Shown: positions 15,034 through 25,797 of the stretch, one piece after another
Numbering within the stretch: the stretch's first letter is position 1
Layout: each line of letters begins with the position of its first letter
DNA from: Bacteroidaceae bacterium
Lineage (GTDB): Bacteria > Bacteroidota > Bacteroidia > Bacteroidales > Bacteroidaceae
Reading direction: 5' to 3'
Length of the DNA stretch: 64,000 bases
Assembly: GCA_017461345.1 (NCBI GenBank)
Contig: JAFTYP010000013.1
Location: forward strand, 183,944-247,943
Made by a program: the position numbers and the translations under genes
Notes under the pieces: generated by a model
Seen by the model: the letters and a program-made list of their open reading frames with translations, nothing else
What the model was told of the DNA's origin: nothing
Databases searched by the model: none

Positions 15034-18000
15034 ATGCGTATGACAAACCGTTTAAGCAAATGGAGCAGGCATTCCTCACGGGTGGTGTGTCTGCTGGCGG
15101 CTGTCGGACTGATGCATGCTTGTAAGGATGAGTTCATCTTGGATGATGAAAAGCCCAGTTGGCTCAACTCAAGCATTTATGAAAGTCTGGAGCAGAAAGG
15201 TAATTTCAGAACGTACTTGAGGTTGTTGGCTGACAAGGATGTGAATCCCGAAGGCTTACGCCCACTGACGGACGTGCTGAATCGTACTGGCTCAAAGACA
15301 GTCTTCGTGGCAAATGACTCTGCTTGGGATGCTTTTTTTGCAGCAAATGCTTTGTTGCCGGAAGGTAATCCATGGCATTATGCTACAAGTTACGAGAATC
15401 TAAGCCAAGCACAGAAGAAGTTGCTGATTCACACAAGTATGCTTAATAATGCCATTGTGATGGAGAACTTATCCAGTAGCCAGTCAAGTGGTGGCTCTGT
15501 TCCAACTCCAGGTGAATACATGCGTCGTTATACCGACGTTGAAGCAACCGACTCAATCACATATCTTGCATCAGAAGATTTGCCATTCAGCAAATCTACA
15601 ATTGAGAAGGATTATTGGGCACGTTTCCGTGAGGAAAACGGCGGAAAGGGTATCTATTTGGCCATCGACTCCACGTTGCCCATGATGCTTCACTTTACAT
15701 CTGAACATTTGACTAAAAACATCGTCACCGACGAGGACTTCAGATACATCATGGGACGTCCCAGAAACACAAGCGACGTGCACATATATGATGCTATTTT
15801 GAAGGAGAAGGATGGCGTATGTGAAAACGGTTATGTTAATGTTACCGAGAAACCTCTTTGTCCTATGACCAATATGGCAGAGGTACTTCGTACTAATGGC
15901 AAGACAGACATCTTCAGCCATATTCTTGACCGTTTCAGCGCTCCTTTCTATTGCGAGCGTATCACGGAGGCTTATAAGGTTCTTCACCCCGAGTTCAGTG
16001 ACTCAATTTTTACAAAGAGGTACTTCTCCAGAAACAACTTCTCTGTTAAGGGTGGATATGTCAAAGCAGATGACAAAAGTGTACCTTTGTTCGAGCCGGG
16101 TCCGAGAGGCACTTATCAAACCTACAATCCTTATTTGGACCCGACAACATCTCATAATATCACACCTCTGAAATTTGACCCGGGATGGAATGGATATTAT
16201 GATGAAGTAGATGTACGTAAGGACATGGCTGCAATGTTTGTTCCCAGTGACGACCAAATGTGGCACTACTTCCATAATGCAGGCGAGGACCTCATTCGCA
16301 CGTATTATGCACACGAAGGAACAAAAGATGAAATTCCTTATACACGTGCAACCACTTTGGAAGAACTTTATGAGCAAATCGACTGCATTCCAGTTGGTAC
16401 AATCGCTGCGCTTGTTAACAACATGATGAAGATTAGTTTTGTTGGTTCTGTTCCCAGCAAATGGTCCAAAGTCCCCGATGATGTACAGGACCCCTTGTTT
16501 GATAATGTTGAGGAGGCCTTGGGACAACTTGATACTTGTTTGGTTGCTAACAATGGTGTCATCTATGTGATGGATAGAACTTGTGTACCTGCGGACTATC
16601 GTTCTGTAACGGCACCCGCCTTTATCAGTGAAACTAATAAGATTATGAGAGAGGCGATTTATGAGGAAAGTGGCTTTATGGGCTTGAACTACTATGCTTA
16701 CCTCAAGGCTATGCAGAGTAAGTTTACTTTCTTGCTGCCAAGTGATAGCGCGCTGTTCTACTATTACGACCCTGCAAGTATGAAGAGCCGTACACCGCGT
16801 GCGGTAGAGTTTTATCATGTAGGCGGTAATTTCCCTGTTAAGTTGAGATTCAGAAATTACTATTGTACTTATAATGCAGGTTCAAATGAGATTGGCAGCA
16901 TTGGCAGCATTATTCCTGGTGCAAATACATATACAAATGATGAGGTAACCAACCGTTTGAAGGATATTCTTGAGAGCCACACTATTGTGCATGATGGTAC
17001 AAACCCAATGACCCGTGACGACCAAAAATACTATGGAATTGATCCTTCAACACCCTTGGATGAATACTATTTGTCAAAAAATGGTAATGCAATTAAGGTG
17101 GTTCGCGACGAAAATGATAGTGTTATTGCGATAAAGGGCGGTTTCCAGTTGGAGAACGAACGCCAAGGCGTAGTTAGCGAAAATCCTGGTGTGCTTACTT
17201 GTAAACTTACCAAGACACGTAATGTGGACAATGGTCATACCTATGTCCTGAATGCTCCAATGGTTCCCACTTATCGTAGTGTTTACAGTATCTTTACAAA
17301 TGACTATGATTTGAATAAGGAGAATGCCGGCGAAACGCCTTATAGCGAGTTCTATGAACTTTGTACGGCTGACGGCTATGAAACAGAAATTATCGGTTGT
17401 GGTCTTGTAGATGGAAATCTCACGAAGACCCAGCGAGAATCTGCTCTCAAGAAGTTCAAGATCTTTATCAGTGATAATGGCTTGGATTACAATATTCAGT
17501 TCTTTAATAACTATCGTTATACTATTTTTGTTCCTACAAACGATGCTGTACGCGAGGCAATTGCTGCAGGCTTGCCTACATGGGAAGAAATTCGTGAAGA
17601 CTTCCGTAGCCACTGTAAGCCGGAAATGGAGGAGGTAGAGAATGAAGATGGTACTACAGAATGGGTTGTAAAACTTGATCCCGATGGTGAAATTGTATAT
17701 ACAGACTCACTCCAAACTTCAGAGGACAGTATCCGTATTGCAGCCAAGATTACATACTTGACGAATTTTGTTCGTTATCACTTTGCGGACAACTCAATAT
17801 TTGCTGACAAGACAGAGGTGAAGCCTAACGAAATGGTTACATCAAGTTACGACAAGGAACTGGAGTTGTTCTGTAAACTGCATGTAGATCGTATTAGAAG
17901 TGCGGAGGGAACAGATCTTCGTGTTTGTGACGATGTAACATGGAAGAAGAATGGTAACAACATGGGAGCCAATCCTTTCGTAACTGTAGGCGAGAAGAAT

Positions 18001-18204
18001 GTCCTTGCTCGTGACATTTCATGTAACAAATCGCCTATCGGCGTACAGATGAAGGGTATTACCATCAACGCTTCAAGTGCAGCTGTAATACATTCTATAC
18101 CTGGCTATTTGAACCATACGGAAGTTATAGATGGTGACCATACTAAGACATGGGAGAACACCATTAAGGCAAAGAAGTATTTACAGAGATACGCTATCCG
18201 ATAA
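15034..18204 (+). CDS. Fasciclin (FAS1) domain surface lipoprotein, large
   Basis: The 1056-aa lipoprotein has a lipobox at LMHAC (about residue 30), followed by acidic residues typical of surface export in Bacteroidetes. It holds several FAS1-type units: YLRLLADKDVNPEGLRPLTD with SKTVFVANDSAWDAFFA, MAAMFVPSDDQMWHYF, FTFLLPSDSALFYYY and YTIFVPTNDAVREAIAAGLP each resemble the conserved FAS1 'TVFAPTNDAF' strand. FAS1 modules mediate adhesion or ligand binding. It is the first gene of a co-directional cluster and ends 12 nt before a SusC gene. Because the same FAS1-SusC-SusD order occurs again downstream, a structural role in that complex is inferred. Confidence 0.82.
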   Translation: MRMTNRLSKWSRHSSRVVCLLAAVGLMHACKDEFILDDEKPSWLNSSIYESLEQKGNFRTYLRLLADKDVNPEGLRPLTDVLNRTGSKTVFVANDSAWDAFFAANALLPEGNPWHYATSYENLSQAQKKLLIHTSMLNNAIVMENLSSSQSSGGSVPTPGEYMRRYTDVEATDSITYLASEDLPFSKSTIEKDYWARFREENGGKGIYLAIDSTLPMMLHFTSEHLTKNIVTDEDFRYIMGRPRNTSDVHIYDAILKEKDGVCENGYVNVTEKPLCPMTNMAEVLRTNGKTDIFSHILDRFSAPFYCERITEAYKVLHPEFSDSIFTKRYFSRNNFSVKGGYVKADDKSVPLFEPGPRGTYQTYNPYLDPTTSHNITPLKFDPGWNGYYDEVDVRKDMAAMFVPSDDQMWHYFHNAGEDLIRTYYAHEGTKDEIPYTRATTLEELYEQIDCIPVGTIAALVNNMMKISFVGSVPSKWSKVPDDVQDPLFDNVEEALGQLDTCLVANNGVIYVMDRTCVPADYRSVTAPAFISETNKIMREAIYEESGFMGLNYYAYLKAMQSKFTFLLPSDSALFYYYDPASMKSRTPRAVEFYHVGGNFPVKLRFRNYYCTYNAGSNEIGSIGSIIPGANTYTNDEVTNRLKDILESHTIVHDGTNPMTRDDQKYYGIDPSTPLDEYYLSKNGNAIKVVRDENDSVIAIKGGFQLENERQGVVSENPGVLTCKLTKTRNVDNGHTYVLNAPMVPTYRSVYSIFTNDYDLNKENAGETPYSEFYELCTADGYETEIIGCGLVDGNLTKTQRESALKKFKIFISDNGLDYNIQFFNNYRYTIFVPTNDAVREAIAAGLPTWEEIREDFRSHCKPEMEEVENEDGTTEWVVKLDPDGEIVYTDSLQTSEDSIRIAAKITYLTNFVRYHFADNSIFADKTEVKPNEMVTSSYDKELELFCKLHVDRIRSAEGTDLRVCDDVTWKKNGNNMGANPFVTVGEKNVLARDISCNKSPIGVQMKGITINASSAAVIHSIPGYLNHTEVIDGDHTKTWENTIKAKKYLQRYAIR

Positions 18205-18216
18205 AATCATCCGACT

Positions 18217-21200
18217 ATGAAGAATATAATAACTAAGTTTTTACTGCTTTGGGTGGTTGCATTTATGGCGATACCCGCAAGCGCACAACAGCGGCGTATT
18301 TCTGGTACCGTCTCCGACGACATCGATGTCGTTATTGGTGCTAACGTCAAGGAAATTGATAAGAATAATCGTATTGTCAGTCAAGCGATTACTGATATGA
18401 ATGGTAACTTTACCATGAATATCAAGGATCCTAATAATACTCTGGAAGTAACCTATATAGGCTATAGAAAATTCAGCCAAAAGATAGGTAGCGGCAAAAG
18501 TGTTTTCAAAATCACATTGCAGGACAACACCAAAACTATGCAGGAGGTGACCATTACTAAAAAGAAAATGGCTCCTACTACTGGTCTTGAAATTCCTGCC
18601 CGTGAGTATGCTGGTGCTGTACAGAATTTCAAGATGGATGACATGGAGGGTTTGGCTTTCGAATCTGTCGATCAGGCTTTGCAAGGTCAAATCGCCGGTC
18701 TTGATATCGTGCCAAATTCTGGTAACCTTGGTTCTGGTACAACTATGCGTCTGCGTGGTACAACCACAATTAATGGTAATGCACAGCCTCTGATTGTCCT
18801 TAATGATCACATCTTCGAATTACCAGAAGATGCACAAGACATCAACTTCGAAACAATGGATAACGAGGAGCAGTTCTCAACTTTGCTACAAGTTAATCCG
18901 GAGGACATTGAGAGCATTACAGTTTTGAAGGATGCTGCAAGTACCGCAAAATGGGGTATGAGAGGTTCAAATGGTGTTATTGAAATTAAAACACGTCGTG
19001 GTTCAAGAGGTAAGACACGTGTGAACTTTACCTATAAGTTCAAGGGCACGTGGCAGCCAGAGGGTTACGAAATGCTTGATGGCGACGGTTACACTATGAT
19101 GCTGAAAGAAGCATACTTCAACCCCAATCATCAAAATACCAGTTTGCCCGAATTAGACTATAATACGGAGTTACCTTACGTATATAGCCACTATAGCCAT
19201 AATACAGACTGGGTGAAGAAGGTGCAGCAGTTTGGTCAGGAACACAAGTTCACCGTTGCACTTACGGGTGGTGGTGAAAAGGCTACATTCCGTATTAGTG
19301 CCAACTATGATAAGAGTGCAGGTACGATCATTGGCCAGAAACTCGATCGTTTCACCACTGCTACAGCCCTCGACTACTGGGTCAGCGACCGTATCAGATT
19401 CTCAAGTAACATTAACTTGGCTTTTACGACCAATAATAAGAACTACGGCAATGACATTCTCGCTCGTGCATACAATGCTATGCCTAATATGAGTGTCTAT
19501 GAGTACAGACTTGATGAGTTTGGTAATCCTGTTCAGACAGACAACTATTTTAATATGCTTCCTTTGGCTGCTATTTATAGTACCGGTAGTACAGCCGAGA
19601 TGAAGAATTATGATGTGAACAGATATACGTCATATGACCTCAGGGATATGTTCAAGAACGGCAACCCCGTAGCACGTGCCACTAAAGCATGGTGGAAACA
19701 GAAACAATACAACCTTACTCCTCAATTCTTCGTGGAATATAAACTCCTGGGTAAGGATGATGATCACCATCGCTTAAACTATGTTGCAGACGTATTGCTT
19801 AATATATACAATACCAGTAACGACCATTACTGCCCGAGTGAACTTCGTCCTATGGAATGGGTTTGGGGCGGTGATAACTCAGCAAGTTTTGCTTCCAACG
19901 AGCGCAACTATGTAAGCAATGACGAATACAAATCGTTAGAGTTCACAACTCGACATGATTTGCGTTACTATTCTGCATTCCCGAATCGTGATCATAGCGT
20001 TTCTGCTTTGGTTCGTTACGAAATGGCAACTGGTAGTAGTAGTTCTCAAATGCTTGGCTTGTGGAATGTTCCCAATGGTATAACAGATCCTACAGTTGTA
20101 GCGTTACTTCGTGATGCAAGTTCTGGTACCAGTGAGTGGAGAAATCAGTCGTTCTTTGCTACAGCACACTATTCTTATAAGAGTAAGTACTCTGTAGATG
20201 CTTCTGTACGTTGGGACGGTAGTACCAATTTCGGCCGCAAGTATAAATATGGTTTCTTCCCTGCTGCCGGTGCACGTTGGAATGTTATTGACGAAGACTT
20301 CATGAACTGGAGTAAGGATTGGCTCAGCATGTTAGCAGTGCGTGGTTCTTGGGGTATCACCGGTCTTGGTAGTGCAGGTGGAAACCAGTACAATAAATAT
20401 TCGACCAATGGATATTATAATGGTCACCAGGTAATCACACCGGAAAATCTCTCTTTGGAACAACTGCGTTGGGAAAAAACCAGAAAACTTAACTTGGGTT
20501 TCAACGTTGGTTTCTTTAAGGACTTGATTACTTTCGAAGGTGAAGTTTATGACCATAAAACTACAGACCTCTTGATGGATAACCTTCGTATTGCAAGTGC
20601 CAATGGTTTCTCTAATCTTGCAAAAGTAAATGCAGGTGTCCTTCGCAATAAGGGTTGGGAACTTAACTTCTATACCTCTCGTATATGTAAAGTGGGTAAG
20701 TTCTCAATGAAACTTCGTGGTAATATCGCTCAGAACTTCAATGAGGTTGAGGAGATGAATCCCCTTATTTTGGAAAGTTTGAATGGTGCGGAAACATTCC
20801 AACCCGGCAATTTGCACTACAATCAGCGAGTACAGATAGGCAATGCTCTGGGTTCTATCTATGGCCTTCATTATTTGGGCGTTTATAAGTATGACTATGA
20901 ACACAATGGTTATACTAATCAGTCTATTGCTAATTATGGTTATGCAGAAGTTGGCAACAGTGGTTATGCAGGCAATGCAGATGGTTCTATCAATTATAAT
21001 GAACCGATTAATACAGCCGCTGCTGCTGAACGTCGTGGCGAGATTCACACTTGTCCTATTGCTTATGATGCCGATGGCAATATGCTGACAGATGCAAAGG
21101 GTATTCCTTTGCCAATGTACTATTGCTACAATGAGAGTTATCGCTATAAGTTCCAGGGTGGTGATGCTATTTACGAGGATATTAACCATGACGGACAAAT

Positions 21201-21738
21201 TGACCGTTACGATATGGTATATCTTGGCAACTCCAATCCTAAGTGCAATGGTGGTTTTGGTATAAACCTCTATTATGGCAGACTTTCTCTGAATGCAGGT
21301 TTCAACTTCCGTGTTGGCAACCAAATTGTGAATATGGCCCGCATGAATTTGGAGAGCATGTTGAACAATACAAACCAGAGTTACGCAACAACATGGCGCT
21401 GGCGCAAGAATGGTGATGAAACAGTTATACCTCGTGCATTGAGCAGTGTTAACGGTTATAGCAGTTACAACTCTCTTCCCAGCGATCGTTATGTTGAAAA
21501 TGGTGACTATCTGCGTCTGCAGTACGTTCAATTGAGTTACGACTTCGATGCAAAGAAATTGAAGAAATATGGTATTAACCAATTGAAGCTTTTCGCTTCT
21601 GTTGACAACCTTTGGTGCTGGACCAAGTACACAGGTGTTGATCCTGACGTTTCTCCTCAAGGATTTGCTGTGTCACGAGACAACAATCGTACTCCTCGTA
21701 CAAAGTCATTCACATGTAGTTTAACCCTTGGCTTCTAA
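18217..21738 (+). CDS. SusC/RagA-family TonB-dependent outer-membrane transporter (first)
   Basis: The 1173-aa protein has a signal peptide (ending IPASAQ), a carboxypeptidase-like domain (RRISGTVSDDIDVVIGANVK, about residues 25-110), a TonB plug (LEIPAREYAGAVQ; NPEDIESITVLKDAASTAKW) and a large barrel ending TKSFTCSLTLGF. The plug motif IESITVLKDAAS(T)AKWG is a SusC signature. It imports a substrate captured by the partner SusD encoded 13 nt downstream. No glycoside hydrolase, sulfatase or peptidase gene lies in the cluster, so the substrate cannot be deduced. Confidence 0.93.
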   Translation: MKNIITKFLLLWVVAFMAIPASAQQRRISGTVSDDIDVVIGANVKEIDKNNRIVSQAITDMNGNFTMNIKDPNNTLEVTYIGYRKFSQKIGSGKSVFKITLQDNTKTMQEVTITKKKMAPTTGLEIPAREYAGAVQNFKMDDMEGLAFESVDQALQGQIAGLDIVPNSGNLGSGTTMRLRGTTTINGNAQPLIVLNDHIFELPEDAQDINFETMDNEEQFSTLLQVNPEDIESITVLKDAASTAKWGMRGSNGVIEIKTRRGSRGKTRVNFTYKFKGTWQPEGYEMLDGDGYTMMLKEAYFNPNHQNTSLPELDYNTELPYVYSHYSHNTDWVKKVQQFGQEHKFTVALTGGGEKATFRISANYDKSAGTIIGQKLDRFTTATALDYWVSDRIRFSSNINLAFTTNNKNYGNDILARAYNAMPNMSVYEYRLDEFGNPVQTDNYFNMLPLAAIYSTGSTAEMKNYDVNRYTSYDLRDMFKNGNPVARATKAWWKQKQYNLTPQFFVEYKLLGKDDDHHRLNYVADVLLNIYNTSNDHYCPSELRPMEWVWGGDNSASFASNERNYVSNDEYKSLEFTTRHDLRYYSAFPNRDHSVSALVRYEMATGSSSSQMLGLWNVPNGITDPTVVALLRDASSGTSEWRNQSFFATAHYSYKSKYSVDASVRWDGSTNFGRKYKYGFFPAAGARWNVIDEDFMNWSKDWLSMLAVRGSWGITGLGSAGGNQYNKYSTNGYYNGHQVITPENLSLEQLRWEKTRKLNLGFNVGFFKDLITFEGEVYDHKTTDLLMDNLRIASANGFSNLAKVNAGVLRNKGWELNFYTSRICKVGKFSMKLRGNIAQNFNEVEEMNPLILESLNGAETFQPGNLHYNQRVQIGNALGSIYGLHYLGVYKYDYEHNGYTNQSIANYGYAEVGNSGYAGNADGSINYNEPINTAAAAERRGEIHTCPIAYDADGNMLTDAKGIPLPMYYCYNESYRYKFQGGDAIYEDINHDGQIDRYDMVYLGNSNPKCNGGFGINLYYGRLSLNAGFNFRVGNQIVNMARMNLESMLNNTNQSYATTWRWRKNGDETVIPRALSSVNGYSSYNSLPSDRYVENGDYLRLQYVQLSYDFDAKKLKKYGINQLKLFASVDNLWCWTKYTGVDPDVSPQGFAVSRDNNRTPRTKSFTCSLTLGF

Positions 21739-21751
21739 AATTGCTACTACA

Positions 21752-23686
21752 ATGAAAAGTTTTAAGAATATATATAATGTAATCTGTCTTGCCGGAATTT
21801 TGGCTTGCTCTTCTTCATGCACGGATTGGTTGACTATCTATCCTCAGAACCGTGTTGTAGAAGAAAATTTCTGGGAGGACAAGAATGACTTGGAAGGTGT
21901 GCGTTATGGTGCATATCGCCAAATGGCATCAACTATCTCCAAGTTCGCTTTATGGGGTGATTTACGTTCCGACTCTTACCAAGAGAATAGTGCTATCCAG
22001 AGCGACATCTCCACACACAATCTATATTTGGAGATTATTAGTGGAATGCCAGACTCCAGCATGAATGTATTTGACTGGGCAGGTGTATACACAACAATCA
22101 ATTATTGTAATAAGGTGTTGCAGCATGGCCCAGAAGTTCTTGCGAAAGACAAGCAGTTTACGACAGGCGAATGGACACAAATGCGTGCGGAAATGATCGC
22201 TCTTCGTGCATTAAACTATTTCTATCTTATCCGTGCTTTTAAGGATGTGCCTTATACAACCAAGGTGGTTAATAAGGACTCTGAAGTTGAATCATTCCCT
22301 CTGACAAATCAGTTAGCGGTCCTCGACTCAATTATTAAGGATTGTGAGAGTGTAAAAGGTCAGGCTCGTAATCGATTCAGCAATAAGCGCGACTCCAAGG
22401 GTATGATTACCAATTGCGCTATTTATGCGATGTTGGCCGATATGTATCTGTGGCGTGGCTCTTTACATGAGGGACGTCATGGGAAGAAAGGAACAGACCT
22501 TGTAAATGGCGAGGAGATAGCGCACAATGTTGACGACGATTACAATAAGGCTGTAGAGTATGCAGACCTCAGTCTTCAGTATTTGCAAAATCAGAATGAA
22601 GAAGAAAAAAACAATGCTGGAATTGGTTCTGCCTTTGAAGAGACCGTAAACTACGGACTTACTAACTGCGACATGATCAAGAACAATTTCGAGGGTGCGG
22701 CTCAGGCAGTTATACCGAATCTGGAAGCCCACAGATCTATTTTCGACACTAAGAATAGCCGTGAGAGTATTTTCGAGTTGCAGTATAGCGTTTCCGATGG
22801 TTTAAAGAATTCTGTTGTAAATAGCCTTTATGGTTTTAGCAATGGTACGCACTTGGCTGTCAATAAGACTGCTTTAGACGCATGTTACAATGGTGGTATT
22901 ACGGGCGAAGGCGATAATGGTGGTTTGTGGGATTCACGTCTCTGGATATGTTGCCAGAACAAACTAACCACTGGCTCTGAATCCAGTGCACAGGCACAGT
23001 CTTACTATTATTGTATGAAGTATCACTTCGGATCCGATTGCACTTTGAAGATGGACGGTTCAACAACCAATCGTGAAATCAAGAGCGTTACCTACACATC
23101 AACAGAATATAACAACTGGATTGTGTATCGTATGACCGATGTGATGCTGATTAAGGCGGAGGCACTTGCCTGCTTGGGTAACTCAAATCTTAAGACAGTA
23201 AAGGCTATTTGTAATGCCGTACATCGTCGTTCTTATTGCAACTACCGAAACTCTTCGAAGGTTCCTAATTTGGACGCAATGGCACAAAGTGCTTGTGGTG
23301 ATGGCTATGGCACAAGCAAAAAATCAAAGAACAATGTTACTTTAACAGAAGGTATCGTCTATGTTCTGAATGAGCGTCAAATTGAATTCCTTGGCGAAGG
23401 TAAGCGTTGGTTTGACTTGGTACGCTTGGCAGAACGTTGTTCGTATTCAAAGACCGATCCTGAAGACCCACGTGAACCTGGAGTTCCTAACGGCCAGACA
23501 GGTATGGCGGCAATGGTAGAGTTGTTCTTGGGTTCAGGTGCTAATTCAAGTTATGCTACGACCTTGACCAACAGGTTCAAGAACCGTTATGGCTTATATT
23601 CTCCGATTTACTATATGGAGGTTAAGGCCAGCAACGGTGCCATTGAGCAAAATCCTGTGTGGAACAAATCGAAGTACGAGCAATAA
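21752..23686 (+). CDS. SusD/RagB-family nutrient-binding lipoprotein (first)
   Basis: The 644-aa lipoprotein (lipobox ending SSSC, about residue 24) is followed by the SusD N-terminus (DWLTIYPQNRVVEENFWEDK), helical TPR-like segments (EMIALRALNYFYLIRAFKDV) and the C-terminal signature (RQIEFLGEGKRWFDLVRLAE). ATG 21752 is preferred over the in-frame 21728 because it begins the signal peptide and does not overlap the SusC stop. It pairs with the SusC immediately upstream as the lid of the transporter. A long Asn/Gly-rich insert is present between the TPR part and the C-terminal motif. Confidence 0.92.
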   Translation: MKSFKNIYNVICLAGILACSSSCTDWLTIYPQNRVVEENFWEDKNDLEGVRYGAYRQMASTISKFALWGDLRSDSYQENSAIQSDISTHNLYLEIISGMPDSSMNVFDWAGVYTTINYCNKVLQHGPEVLAKDKQFTTGEWTQMRAEMIALRALNYFYLIRAFKDVPYTTKVVNKDSEVESFPLTNQLAVLDSIIKDCESVKGQARNRFSNKRDSKGMITNCAIYAMLADMYLWRGSLHEGRHGKKGTDLVNGEEIAHNVDDDYNKAVEYADLSLQYLQNQNEEEKNNAGIGSAFEETVNYGLTNCDMIKNNFEGAAQAVIPNLEAHRSIFDTKNSRESIFELQYSVSDGLKNSVVNSLYGFSNGTHLAVNKTALDACYNGGITGEGDNGGLWDSRLWICCQNKLTTGSESSAQAQSYYYCMKYHFGSDCTLKMDGSTTNREIKSVTYTSTEYNNWIVYRMTDVMLIKAEALACLGNSNLKTVKAICNAVHRRSYCNYRNSSKVPNLDAMAQSACGDGYGTSKKSKNNVTLTEGIVYVLNERQIEFLGEGKRWFDLVRLAERCSYSKTDPEDPREPGVPNGQTGMAAMVELFLGSGANSSYATTLTNRFKNRYGLYSPIYYMEVKASNGAIEQNPVWNKSKYEQ

Positions 23687-23727
23687 GAGAAAGGTAACAA
23701 ATACGGGTTATAAAAGACATACAAAAT

Positions 23728-25776
23728 ATGGCTAATAACAGAATTAACAAATATGTCGGTACAATCGCTTTTGGCGCATTACTTGCTATGATGCCGGGCT
23801 GTACTGATACATGGGATGATCATTACAACATCGACGACTCAGCCTTAACAGGGACAGCGACATTATGGGATGTCATAAAGAGTAATCCTAATTATAGTCG
23901 TTTTGCCGATATTGTGCAGCATACCAAATACTATAAGGATGATACCCATCCTGTATCTACTTACAGTTACGCTGATATATTAAAGGGAGGTCAGATAAAT
24001 ACCATATGGGTTCCTGATAATTCCGCTCTCACGGAGGAAGAATACCAGAAGTGGATGAGCATGTTGACTTCTGACACTGAAGGAAATTCCAATAATGGAT
24101 ACAATGTTCAGCAGCAGTTTATTGGTAACCACATTGCTCTTTGGCGTCATAATATCTCCGAGCCAGGCGTTGATACGGTAAAAATGATCAATGGAAAGAA
24201 CCTGGAGTTCGACAAAACCAATAGCACACTCGGAGGCATTGCTTTAGGCGAATATAACATACCGACCGCAAATGGCGTGATGCATATTCTCAAGGGAGTT
24301 GCTCCATTCCATTACAATTTCTACGAATCTCTTAAATTTAGAGATGAGCAAACGAAGTTAGGAAAGTATGTAGTGAGCAAGGATACGACTTATTTCTCAA
24401 CTGCATCAAGCATTGAAGGTTTGCCAGACGAAAATGGTAATCCTACCTATGTGGATAGTGTTTACCATACGTCTAATCGTCTGTTTGAAACCAGGAGCTA
24501 TCTCCCAGAAGAAGGTCGACAGAATTGGCAAATGGCAGAAAAGTGCTTTGGCGCCAATATCAACAATGAAGACTCTGCCTTCGTTATGCTCATGCCTACC
24601 GATGCGGCTTGGGATGCTGCATACGAGAAGTTAAAGGATGCTTATAAGTATGCAACTATTTATGTTGACAAGACAAAGGGAGATTTAGGTACTAATCACA
24701 CATATAAGAATCTTGATGCAGATTCTTTGCAGAAGATGAGTATCGAGATGGATATGGTTGCTCCTTTGGTCTTCAATATCCACAAGCAGCCCAAAATCAA
24801 TGGTGATAAGATGTGGACTCTTGAAGACTTCATGCAAGACGGAGGCGAAAGAGCGGAATATTTGCTCAACACATATGGCGATACGCTTCGCAATGTAGGC
24901 GATTGGAAGAAGTCTTCTCTCTTCGAAGGTGTAAAACCTATGGTGATGAGTAATGGTATCGCATACGAGGTTCCTGCATGGAATTTCCCAGTTCAGTACT
25001 ATATGCCTGATGTAGAGGTTGAGATTGAGAATACTGGCCAATTCTACAATATGGAAGGCAATAAGTATAAGGTAGGCTCTGGTTCTATGAGGTATTCATT
25101 CTCTAATGAAGCCTTCAGGGATATTACAGACGTGTTTGGCAAGGTAAGCAACGGAAACTTCTATCATCTCGATGCTCCTGGCCCGACCGCTGCTCCAAAG
25201 GTTGAAATAAAGTTGTTGGGTAATAATCCTAACGCATATGTGCCTAATGCCCAGGTGATGAGTGGTAAGTACGATATTCAGGTTGTAGTTGTTCCTCGCT
25301 GGTATATCGAACTCGCCAATTCATCAAGGATCGACGAGAAGTTCTATTCGATTATTGACACATTGGTCAACGAGGAAGATATTACCGATACTACTTTTGT
25401 ACGCGGCAATGAAATCGATATGGATTATGTCGTAAAACTTGCTTCACAAAGTAAATACAAGTTCAAGACACAGATTTCTTACAATAACAATGCAACCAAG
25501 GACAAGAATTCAACGTCAGTTACCAACACTTACGAAGGAATAAAGGAAGTGGAAGTGGAGAAGGATGGTGTGATGAGCCTTGATACAATAGCGGTTGGTG
25601 TTGACACAATAACTGTTGCCGAGGACTTCGAGTTCCCATATTCCTACAAGAATATGCGTTTCTCATACCCAACACTTTATATTGAAGGTTCTACTGGCAA
25701 GAACGATGCGAAGAATGGTTTCGTTTATGACATCGTTATTGACAAGATTATCCTTAAGAGAAAAACTGGAATGTAA
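23728..25776 (+). CDS. Fasciclin (FAS1) domain surface lipoprotein, second
   Basis: The 682-aa lipoprotein has its lipobox ending at MMPGC (about residue 25), followed by TDTWDDHY. FAS1-like units are visible near the N-terminus (LWDVIKSNPNYSRFADIVQH ... INTIWVPDNSALTEEEYQKW) and in the middle (SAFVMLMPTDAAWDAAYEKL). The C-terminal third is beta-rich and lacks FAS1 motifs (VEIKLLGNNPNAYVPN). It sits between the first SusD and second SusC with short gaps (41 and 21 nt), so it is probably in the same transcript. It corresponds in position to the first FAS1 lipoprotein of the cluster but is shorter and clearly diverged. Confidence 0.8.
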   Translation: MANNRINKYVGTIAFGALLAMMPGCTDTWDDHYNIDDSALTGTATLWDVIKSNPNYSRFADIVQHTKYYKDDTHPVSTYSYADILKGGQINTIWVPDNSALTEEEYQKWMSMLTSDTEGNSNNGYNVQQQFIGNHIALWRHNISEPGVDTVKMINGKNLEFDKTNSTLGGIALGEYNIPTANGVMHILKGVAPFHYNFYESLKFRDEQTKLGKYVVSKDTTYFSTASSIEGLPDENGNPTYVDSVYHTSNRLFETRSYLPEEGRQNWQMAEKCFGANINNEDSAFVMLMPTDAAWDAAYEKLKDAYKYATIYVDKTKGDLGTNHTYKNLDADSLQKMSIEMDMVAPLVFNIHKQPKINGDKMWTLEDFMQDGGERAEYLLNTYGDTLRNVGDWKKSSLFEGVKPMVMSNGIAYEVPAWNFPVQYYMPDVEVEIENTGQFYNMEGNKYKVGSGSMRYSFSNEAFRDITDVFGKVSNGNFYHLDAPGPTAAPKVEIKLLGNNPNAYVPNAQVMSGKYDIQVVVVPRWYIELANSSRIDEKFYSIIDTLVNEEDITDTTFVRGNEIDMDYVVKLASQSKYKFKTQISYNNNATKDKNSTSVTNTYEGIKEVEVEKDGVMSLDTIAVGVDTITVAEDFEFPYSYKNMRFSYPTLYIEGSTGKNDAKNGFVYDIVIDKIILKRKTGM

Positions 25777-25797
25777 AAGTAATACGAGAGTAGAATT